Positions 54,269 through 62,402 of a stretch of 64,000 nucleotides of DNA are shown piece by piece. Both the position numbers and the translations under genes were made by a program. The notes beneath the pieces were generated by a model. The model searched no databases, was not told where the DNA came from, and saw only the letters and a program-made list of their open reading frames with translations. Numbering within the stretch: the stretch's first letter is position 1; each line of letters opens with the position of its first letter. The DNA is from Portulaca oleracea (Eukaryota > Streptophyta > Magnoliopsida > Caryophyllales > Portulacaceae): contig CM055868.1 in NCBI GenBank assembly GCA_029582165.1, positions 23,373,891 through 23,437,890 of the forward strand, written 5' to 3'.

Positions 54269-55663
54269 TGTAGACACCGGATTTTATACCGGTATTAGTT
54301 TTAGTTATCTGTAACAAAATAGGCTAGCCGAGTAATTTAGTAGCATGCAAGCCCGTTTCTTATCTAGCTCGAAAACAAGCAAAATGGCCCAACATTACGG
54401 ACCAAACCCGGCTGAGTTTGGTGGACCAGAGCGCAGCTCAGCTCGGCCCAAACCCGGCTGAGTTTGGTGGGCCAGAGCGCAGCTCAGCTCGGCCCAAACC
54501 CGGTTGAGTTTGGTGGGCCAGAGCTTAGCTCAGCTCGGCCCAAACCCGGCCGAGTTACCGAGGTTTAACCTAAATTAAACCCTAATCACCCCATCTAACC
54601 TACATTCCACTATAATTTAAACTTATTCCCCCTCCATTAGGACAACAGGAGATTATGCTAGAGTATTGACACTAGCATATTCTCTCTACCTCTTCTCTCC
54701 CTTTGCATGCTACTTCATTAAAGGTTAGAATAATTATCACATTGATGTAAACCATGTAATGTAACCTATCGAATTCACGTATCATTTGTATTTTCAATTC
54801 AATATTTTGCTTGACATTAATGTTAAACTTGTGAAATTTATATCTAATTCCTCCCTTTTAACTTTTTCTGCTTTGATTTAATTCTATTAGAGTCTATTCG
54901 GTTGAATAGGCGGATTTGACAGTTTTCATTGTCAAATTCGTAACCTTACCCCCGAATCCGTCTTTGGATTCGTAGACAGGAGTTCCTATTAAAATGGTTT
55001 GTTGTTTTTTCCTAAAAATTCAACTGGCGACTCTATATTCATATTTCGGTATGTTCTTTTTCATTTCTGTGGTGCACTCTTATCCTTTCGAGGAAAATGA
55101 TAGAATGAAATGAGGATATGAAGGTATGAACTCGGACGGGTTCTGAAACCCTTTCCTCATTCCTTTTTTTTTTTTTACTATTTCTTTGGTCTAATTTGTG
55201 GATAGCGCAAGAGATAACCCGGTTTGGTTCAATCTATGAACCCAGGCGGGTTTACTACCTTCTTTCATTCTTTTGCTTCGCTATTTCTTCGGTCCAATCT
55301 GTGGATAGCACCAGTGATAACCCGACTCGGTTCAGTTCATGAACCCAGACGGGTTTATCACCTTCTGTTCAATCTTTCCTTTAGTGTATTTGTTCTTGGG
55401 TCTGATAGTAGCGAAACCCGGTTTGGTTCAAATAATGAACCCAGACGGGTTTTCTCATTTTCCCTTTCCTTTTATATCTCTTTCTTTCTTTTTCTTAAAA
55501 AAGGGTGAATCTCGGGATTTTGACGCATAAATCAAATTAATCTATCAGCAAAAATATTCTTAAAAGTTCAACCTTATTTAAGGTTAAGCAATCCTAGTCG
55601 GCTCCCAATCATTTTTTTTTAAGTAGCGCCGCGAAAAAGGTCTTCAATTTTTCGGGGTCTACA
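54269..55663 (+). repeat. Element D 3' LTR
   Basis: 1395 bp; the same as 31634-32984 but with three instead of two copies of the 46-bp unit (54409, 54455 and 54501). It carries three AACCCAGACGGGTTT-type motifs (55239, 55342 and 55438). It ends GGGTCTACA, followed by GTGTG. Confidence 0.9.
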
Positions 55664-55668
55664 GTGTG

Positions 55669-56150
55669 TTGTATGTTAAGTCATGTGTGATTTAAGTCTC
55701 TTTTGAAACTATTTTATATTATTTCTAGTGTTTTATTATTTTCTAATGGAACGAACTCATAAGTATGTTTTCATTTAAGCTGTGAGTTATGTTACAGGTT
55801 AAGTTATACTGTTTACGTACAAGTTAAGTTATGGTCAGGCCATGTAAGTTATATTGTTATGGTTATTTCTGTAGTTTTTAATGTTTTTGGAACCGCGCTA
55901 AATAACTAAAATTATCTACGAAAAGAATCTTACGTTATCGGGGGTATACAAAAAGATTCTTAAGTTATGGTCATGCCATGTATGTGCATGGTGGTACGAA
56001 AAGACATAGGGAATAAAGAGGTATGCTTGAATTTCGGGAAACTTGGGTGTAGGTTGAAATCTTAAGTTAAAGATTTGTTACAAGTCCACAAGTTTAACAA
56101 GGTTTTGTAAGTGATGGTGTTATGCATGCATATGAAGAATGTTAAGATAC
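55669..56150 (+). other. Host sequence between D and E, no gene
   Basis: This continues the sequence broken at 31633. It has T/A-rich text with the recurring phrase TTAAGTTATGGTCATGCCATG and no open frame of note. It is part of the same long non-coding (probably LTR) sequence as 29071-31628. Confidence 0.4.
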
Positions 56151-56155
56151 AGTGA

Positions 56156-56992
56156 TGATGCATATCATACTTCAATGCATCAAGAGGAAGCTCTTAAAGA
56201 CAACACAAACCTTCTACAACTCATTTCAATTGGTTTCTCACATGACATCACGGGTATCTCCTACACTAAGAGATTTTTGAGCTCCTTATCTCAAGAGTCT
56301 TGAAGTTCTCATTCAGCCATATGATAGAGCTATTCTTTATGTACATTTTGGCTTTTGAATCTTTAGTATTGGAGTTGTATTTTAGGAGATATTGTATTTT
56401 CTTTAAAGTGATGTAATATGTGAGTGGGATGATGTAAGCCCTTAAGGGGCCTTTTCTTGGTGGAGGGTGACGCCTAAAGGGGGAGGATTTCCTATAAATA
56501 GACCCCCTTAGGTCCTTTGTAAACACATCTCATTCATATTGAAAATAAACACAATTCTCTCTAAAGTTGTCATGCTTTAGTTTTCTTTCTAGTTTTAGCT
56601 AGATTGGTCGAATTCCTTGAGGGGATTTCGAATCAAATCTTCTCTTCTAGTCCAAGAGGGAGCAATCTTGGATGGTGCAAAGGTGGAGTTGGATATCAAA
56701 TTGATTGTGGTGTGTCTATATCAATCAAGGAGGTTTCCATTGCCATTTCTATCTTGTTCTTCATTTTGACGAGTTGTTCTTCGTCATTGGTATGATCTTG
56801 GCTTTGTCTTTGTTTCTCTTGATTGTCATTCTTGTTGTAATCATTAGACTCTCGTCCTTAGCCTTTTCGTTTCATCCTATTGTTGATCATTTCGTGCGTT
56901 TCTTTGAGGAATCAACAATCACAAGTTCTATCTTGTGAACGATCCGTTTTCATTTCGTGTATGATGAATTGTTTTTGATTCATTATGCATCA
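56156..56992 (+). repeat. Element E 5' LTR
   Basis: 837 bp, TGATGCATATCATAC...TATGCATCA. TATAAATA lies at 56493-56500, about 60 bp before the sequence TTGAAAATAAACACAATT, likely near the transcription start. Confidence 0.92.
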
Positions 56993-56996
56993 AAAG

Positions 56997-57011
56997 TGGT
57001 ATCAGAGCTTA
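56997..57011 (+). other. Element E primer binding site, tRNA-iMet
   Basis: TGGTATCAGAGCTTA lies four bases after the 5' LTR. Confidence 0.88.
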
Positions 57012-57238
57012 GTTTGTTGATACCCCTCGTGTTCTTGCATTTTTTACACCTTGTTTTCGTCCCATTTGTCTCGCTACCCTAGAGTTCTTCCAAGAACTCA
57101 TAAAGAACTCATCAAGAATTCATCAAGAATTCATAAAGAACCTTAAGCTCCACAAAGAACCCCAAGACCAAACACAAACCTAGCCAAATCCGTCCCTTAC
57201 CCTACGAGAGTTCTAATTTGACATCAAGATTGAATCAA

Positions 57239-60200
57239 ATGGACGAGTCTCAATCTAGTTCACCTAAGAATGCCGACGCTATGAGGATGCAAATTGAAAT
57301 GTTGCAAAAACAATTAAAGACTTATATGGATTTGAATCGAGCTTTACAAAAGGATTCTTTAAATGTTGATCAAGATGCTTTATATGGCACGCCTAGTTCA
57401 TTCTCAAGAAGAGGTGAACGTTTTGATTTTAAAGTTGAAATACCCGAATTTGATGGTAGTTTAGATCCGGAGGTATTTCTTGATTGGATTCAAACGGTTG
57501 AACGTGTGTCTGATTTGAAAGAAGTTAATGATGAGCTAAAAGTGAAGTATGTAGCATTGAAATTGAGGAAGCATGCTTCTATTTGGTGGACTAACTTGCA
57601 AAAGAAACGCCAAGCAAAGGGGAAGGATAAGATTCGTTCATGGGAGAAGATGAAGTCCAAATTACAAAGCAAATTCCTATCCCAAAGTTACGTCCAAGAC
57701 AACTTTGTCAAACTTCAAAAGCTTGTTCAAGGATCCAAATCGGTGGAAGAGTATACCAAAGAGTTTGAACGTCTCCTTTGGCGTTGTGACTTGAAGGAGA
57801 ATGAGCCACAAGTTTTGGTACGTTTCCTAATTGGTTTGAATGATTGGATACGTAATGTTGTTGAGTTACATTCTTATCAATCGTTGGATGAATTAAGTAC
57901 TTTGGCCTTGAAAGTAGAAAGGCAAAGGAAAGAAAGGGGAAAAGATACCATGAGAACGTACCCTACACAAGCCAAACCTTATACCACACGTCCACCTACC
58001 CAAACACAATACAAAACTCCACAAAATCAGCCCCCATCCTCCCAAAAACCCTACGGCAAAACCTCACAAAATCAGCCACAAAACCCCCCCTCTAAACCCC
58101 ACGTCCAAGAATCAAGGACATTACCTCCAAGAAGATGTTTTAGGTGCCAAGGGTTGGGTCATATTGCATCCGAATGTCCTAACAAACGTGTAGTCTCTCT
58201 TGTTGAATATCAAAGTGCTTTATATGTTGAACCAAGTTGCCATGAAAGTGAGTATGAAGAAGAGCAACTTGAGGAGGATGACGTTTGTGAAGAGGAAAAT
58301 GTAGAAGAAGCGGATGATGGAGAATTACTTGTGTTGAGAAGGGCATTAAGCGTGGCTTCTACACCAAACGAATTGGAGCAACGTGAAACTATCTTCCATA
58401 CTAGATGTACGGTTCAAGGGAAGGTATGTTCACTCATTATTGATGGTGGTAGTTGTACTAATGCGGCTTCTACTATAATGGTTGAAAAATTGAAGTTGGA
58501 AATAAGTTCGCATCCCTCTCCTTACAACATACAATGGTTGAGTCATGGGAAGGGTATAAAGATTGATAAACGTGTGCTTATATCTTTATCCATTGGAAAG
58601 AGTTATAAAGATCAAATATGGTGTGATGTAGTACCTATGGATGCTTGTCATATTTTGCTTGGGAGACCTTGGCTTTTTGATAGGTACGTCACACATGATG
58701 GGAGAATGAACACTTATTCCTTCACCATCAACAAGAAGAAAATCACATTGGCCCCATTGCCACCTTCTTCTATTATTCGGCCACCCCAAGAAAAGGAGCA
58801 AGAAAAGGAGTCCAATATTGTTTCCTTGCTAAAAGCGGATCAACATGAGATTCATGAGCAAAAGGAGTTGATTTTGGCAAATTTGCAAGAGGAACAAGCT
58901 TCCCCAACTATTGAACACCCACGGCTTGCCCCCTTGATGAGGAGATTTGGTCATTTGTTTCCAAATGACATGCCCCACGGCTTGCCACCAAGGAGGGACA
59001 TCGAGCATAAGATTGATCTAATTCCGGGAGCTACATTACCCAACAAGCAAGCATACCGAATGAACCCCAAAGAGTCTCAAGAAGTTCAAAAGCAAGTTGA
59101 TGAGCTACTCCAAAAGGGTTTAATTCGTCCAAGTATGAGCCCATGCGCCGTTCCGGTGTTACTAGTTCCAAAGAAAGATGGTACTCAACGTATGTGCATG
59201 GATTGTAGGTCCATCAACAAAATCACCATCAAATATCGTTTTCCCATTCTACATTTGGAGGATCTTCTTGATGAACTTTATGGAAGTGTTGTGTTTTCAA
59301 AGATCGATTTGAAGAGTGGATATCATCAAATTCGCATATGTGAAGGAGATGAATGGAAAACGGCTTTCAAAACCAAAGAAGGCTTATATGAATGGTTAGT
59401 GATGCCTTTCGGTCTAACAAATGCTCCTTCTACTTTTATGAGGTTAATGAATCATGTATTGAAACCTTTGATTGGAAAGTGTGTTGTTGTATACTTTGAT
59501 GACATACTTGTATATAGTAGAAGTGAGAATGATCATGTAAAGCATATAGAGCTAGTTTTGTATATCTTGGAGAAAGAAAAGCTCTACGCCAACTTGGAGA
59601 AGTGCTCTTTCTTCTCACCCAAGGTTGTCTTCCTTGGATATATGCTCTCCAAAGATGGAATCCACGTCGACCAAGAAAAGATCAAAGCCATCCAAGAATG
59701 GCGAACACCAACGAGTATACATGAGGTACGATCATTTCATGGTTTAGCTTCTTTCTATAGAAGATTTATCAAGAATTTCTCTACTATTATGGCTCCTATG
59801 ACCGAATTGTTGAAGCAAAAGGAGTATTCTTGGAGTAAAAGCGCTCAATTGGCGTTTGAGAGCATCAAGGAAAAGTTGTGTAACGCACCTCTTCTAGTCT
59901 TGCCATGTTTTGACAAAGTATTTGAAGTAGAAGTGGATGCTAGTGGAGTTGGCATTGGTGCTGTCCTTACACAAGAGGGGAGGCCAATTGCTTATTTTAG
60001 TGAGAAGTTAAACGAGGCAAAGAGCAAGTATAGTACATATGATAAAGAGTTCTATGCCATTATAAGAGCTCTTGAGCATTGGAGGCATTATTTGCTAAGT
60101 GGAGAGTTCATTCTTCATAGTGATCATGAAGCTCTCAAATTCATCCAAGGCCAACATAAGCTTAACCCACGCCATGCCAAATGGGTTGAATTTATGCAAG

Positions 60201-61708
60201 CCTTTCAATTCGTGATCAAACACAAAGCCGGGGACTTGAATAAGGGTGCCGATGCTCTTTCAAGAAGGTACTTACTTACATATATTCTTGATTCTAATGT
60301 TGCTGGATTTGAGCATATTAAAGATTTGTATCAAGATGATCAAGATTTCAAAGAAGTGTATGTTTTGGCGAAGAAACATCCCCATGAAATGTTTCATATT
60401 GAAGATGGTTTCTTATTCAAAGGGAATCAATTATGTATACCAAAGACTTCCTTGCGTGAATTGTTGATTCAAGAGGTCCATGGAGGTGCTTTGGCGGGTC
60501 ATTTTGGTATAGAGAAGACTTATTTGATGTTGAGAGATTATTACTTTTGGCCAAGTATGGTGAAAGATGTTGAGCATATTGTGAAGAGATGTGGTACGTG
60601 CAATCTTGCCAAGTCACATGTGTTACCTCAAGGCTTATATACACCTCTACCTATCCCATATCATCCTTGGGAAGATGTGAGTTTAGACTTCGTTGTGGGT
60701 CTACCTCGAACTCAAAGAGGTAAAGATTCTATTATGGTGGTTGTAGATCGATTTTCAAAGATGGCACATTTTGTACCTTGTAACACTACATATGATGCTA
60801 CGAGAGTTGCTACCTTATATTTTGATGAGATTGTTAAGTTGCATGGTATACCCAAGACTATGGTGAGTGATAGAGACTCTAAGTTTCTAAGTCACTTTTG
60901 GGTTACTCTTTGGAAGAAGATGGGAACAAAGCTCAAATTTAGTACGGCATGTCATCCCCAAACGGATGGACAAACTGAAGTTGTCAACCGTACCTTGGGA
61001 GCCTTATTACGAGCTTTGGTGAGTAAGGATAAGAAAAGTTGGGATACTTTGCTAAGTCATGCTGAGTTTGCTTATAATCGGAGTCCAAATCGAGCTACAA
61101 AGTTATCTCCATTTGAAGTTGTGTATGGTAAGAACCCTCTCAAGCCCATGGATTTATCTCCTATATCTACATCAACTAAATTCAGTTTTGAAGCTAATAA
61201 GAGAGTGGAGGAGATTAAGAAGTTACATGAGGAAGTTCGTGAAAAGATCATGAAGTATACTCAAAAGGTTGAAGAGAAGGTCAATCAAAAGAGGAAGAAG
61301 GTTATTTTCAAACCTGGAGACATGGTATGGATTCACCTCAAGAAAGAAAGGTTTCCAAATAGAAGAAAAGGGAAATTGAAACCAAGAAGTGATGGTCCTT
61401 TTGAGGTTATTGAGAAGATCGGAGATAATGCCTACAAATTGAAGTTATATGATGGTTATGAGGGAAGTTGTACTTTCAATATAAGTGATCTCAAACCTTA
61501 TTATCAAGAAGGAGAAGAGATTCCAAGTTTGAGGGCAAACTTTTCTCAAGAAGGGGTGAATGATGCATATCATACTTCAATGCATCAAGAGGAAGCTCTT
61601 AAAGACATCACAAACCTTCTACAACTCATTTCAATTGGTTTCTCACATGACATCACGGGTATCTCCTACACTAAGAGATTTTTGAGCTCCTTATCTCAAG
61701 AGTCTTGA
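57239..61708 (+). CDS. Gag-Pol polyprotein of element E (1489 residues, intact)
   Basis: The ATG at 57239 (MDESQSSS) is chosen; seven in-frame codons upstream lack an ATG. Domains: coiled coil (about 15-35); capsid (about 60-230, DWIQTVERV...WWTNLQKKR...SKSVEEYTKEFERLLW); CCHC knuckle (about 300-313, CFRCQGLGHIASEC); acidic linker; protease with Asp about 402 (SLIIDGGSC); RT with YFDD at about 752-755; RNase H with first Asp about 900; integrase His2-Cys2 from about 1081; and the D-D-35-E triad at about 1150, 1211 and 1247. A GPY/F-like region lies near 1384 (DGPFEVIEKIGDNAYKL). The last 49 or so residues are encoded inside the 3' LTR. No chromodomain of the usual type is evident. Gag and Pol share one frame, so processing must rely on the protease. 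Confidence 0.92.
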   Translation: MDESQSSSPKNADAMRMQIEMLQKQLKTYMDLNRALQKDSLNVDQDALYGTPSSFSRRGERFDFKVEIPEFDGSLDPEVFLDWIQTVERVSDLKEVNDELKVKYVALKLRKHASIWWTNLQKKRQAKGKDKIRSWEKMKSKLQSKFLSQSYVQDNFVKLQKLVQGSKSVEEYTKEFERLLWRCDLKENEPQVLVRFLIGLNDWIRNVVELHSYQSLDELSTLALKVERQRKERGKDTMRTYPTQAKPYTTRPPTQTQYKTPQNQPPSSQKPYGKTSQNQPQNPPSKPHVQESRTLPPRRCFRCQGLGHIASECPNKRVVSLVEYQSALYVEPSCHESEYEEEQLEEDDVCEEENVEEADDGELLVLRRALSVASTPNELEQRETIFHTRCTVQGKVCSLIIDGGSCTNAASTIMVEKLKLEISSHPSPYNIQWLSHGKGIKIDKRVLISLSIGKSYKDQIWCDVVPMDACHILLGRPWLFDRYVTHDGRMNTYSFTINKKKITLAPLPPSSIIRPPQEKEQEKESNIVSLLKADQHEIHEQKELILANLQEEQASPTIEHPRLAPLMRRFGHLFPNDMPHGLPPRRDIEHKIDLIPGATLPNKQAYRMNPKESQEVQKQVDELLQKGLIRPSMSPCAVPVLLVPKKDGTQRMCMDCRSINKITIKYRFPILHLEDLLDELYGSVVFSKIDLKSGYHQIRICEGDEWKTAFKTKEGLYEWLVMPFGLTNAPSTFMRLMNHVLKPLIGKCVVVYFDDILVYSRSENDHVKHIELVLYILEKEKLYANLEKCSFFSPKVVFLGYMLSKDGIHVDQEKIKAIQEWRTPTSIHEVRSFHGLASFYRRFIKNFSTIMAPMTELLKQKEYSWSKSAQLAFESIKEKLCNAPLLVLPCFDKVFEVEVDASGVGIGAVLTQEGRPIAYFSEKLNEAKSKYSTYDKEFYAIIRALEHWRHYLLSGEFILHSDHEALKFIQGQHKLNPRHAKWVEFMQAFQFVIKHKAGDLNKGADALSRRYLLTYILDSNVAGFEHIKDLYQDDQDFKEVYVLAKKHPHEMFHIEDGFLFKGNQLCIPKTSLRELLIQEVHGGALAGHFGIEKTYLMLRDYYFWPSMVKDVEHIVKRCGTCNLAKSHVLPQGLYTPLPIPYHPWEDVSLDFVVGLPRTQRGKDSIMVVVDRFSKMAHFVPCNTTYDATRVATLYFDEIVKLHGIPKTMVSDRDSKFLSHFWVTLWKKMGTKLKFSTACHPQTDGQTEVVNRTLGALLRALVSKDKKSWDTLLSHAEFAYNRSPNRATKLSPFEVVYGKNPLKPMDLSPISTSTKFSFEANKRVEEIKKLHEEVREKIMKYTQKVEEKVNQKRKKVIFKPGDMVWIHLKKERFPNRRKGKLKPRSDGPFEVIEKIGDNAYKLKLYDGYEGSCTFNISDLKPYYQEGEEIPSLRANFSQEGVNDAYHTSMHQEEALKDITNLLQLISIGFSHDITGISYTKRFLSSLSQES
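61547..61560 (+). other. Element E polypurine tract
   Basis: A purine-rich AAGAAGGGGTGAA precedes the 3' LTR at 61561. It is also coding (SQEGVN), so this priming site is constrained by the polyprotein frame. Confidence 0.65.
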
Positions 61709-62397
61709 AGTTTTCATTCAGCCATATGATAGAGCTATTCTTTATGTACATTTTGGCTTTTGAATCTTTAGTATTGGAGTTGTATTTTAGGAGATATTGT
61801 ATTTTCTTTAAAGTGATGTAATATGTGAGTGGGATGATGTAAGCCCTTAAGGGGCCTTTTCTTGGTGGAGGGTGACGCCTAAAGGGGGAGGATTTCCTAT
61901 AAATAGACCCCCTTAGGTCCTTTGTAAACACATCTCATTCATATTGAAAATAAACACAATTCTCTCTAAAGTTGTCATGCTTTAGTTTTCTTTCTAGTTT
62001 TAGCTAGATTGGTCGAATTCCTTGAGGGGATTTCGAATCAAATCTTCTCTTCTAGTCCAAGAGGGAGCAATCTTGGATGGTGCAAAGGAGGAGTTGGATA
62101 TCAAATTGATTGTGGTGTGTCTATATCAATCAAGGAGGTTTCCATTGCCATTTCTATCTTGTTCTTCATTTTGACGAGTTGTTCTTCGTCATTGGTATGA
62201 TCTTGGCTTTGTCTTTGTTTCTCTTGATTGTCATTCTTGTTGTAATCATTAGACTCTCGTCCTTAGCCTTTTCGTTTCATCCCATTGTTGATCATTTCGT
62301 GCGTTTCTTTGAGTAATCAACAATCACAAGTTCTATCTTGTGAACGATCCGTTTTCATTTCGTGTATGATGAATTGTTTTTGATTCATTATGCATCA
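61561..62397 (+). repeat. Element E 3' LTR
   Basis: 837 bp. The first 148 bases encode the polyprotein C-terminus (DAYHTSMHQEEALKDITNLL...FLSSLSQES). It is followed by AGTGA. Confidence 0.92.
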
Positions 62398-62402
62398 AGT
62401 GA

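Larger units (their letters stand above)
31634..55663 (+). mobile_element. Element D: Tat-lineage Ty3/gypsy element with antisense genes
   Basis: An element of about 24 kb (17.3 kb without nested element F), flanked by TSD GTGTG (31629-31633 and 55664-55668). It has LTRs of 1351 and 1395 bp, a PBS TGGCGACTCCACTGGGGAC and a polypurine tract AAAGTGGGGGC before the 3' LTR. Sense coding is gag, protease, RT, RNase H, a second (archaeal-type) RNase H and integrase; the second RNase H is diagnostic of the Tat lineage. Between integrase and 3' LTR are two antisense, intron-containing gene units, a 45-bp minisatellite, dispersed AACCCAGACGGGTTT motifs and a stem-loop array. Pol has at least six frameshifts or stops. 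The LTRs differ by about 20 substitutions by eye. Confidence 0.9.
56156..62397 (+). mobile_element. Element E: intact CRM-like Ty3/gypsy chromovirus
   Basis: A 6242-bp element with TSD AGTGA (56151-56155 and 62398-62402). It has two 837-bp LTRs that differ at about five positions by eye, a tRNA-iMet PBS, a polypurine tract and one uninterrupted polyprotein frame. The TGATG...CATCA termini, iMet primer and integrase tail encoded in the 3' LTR are properties of CRM chromoviruses, known for insertion in plant centromeres. It is the best candidate in the window for an autonomous, recently active element and for the helper of A and C. Confidence 0.92.
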
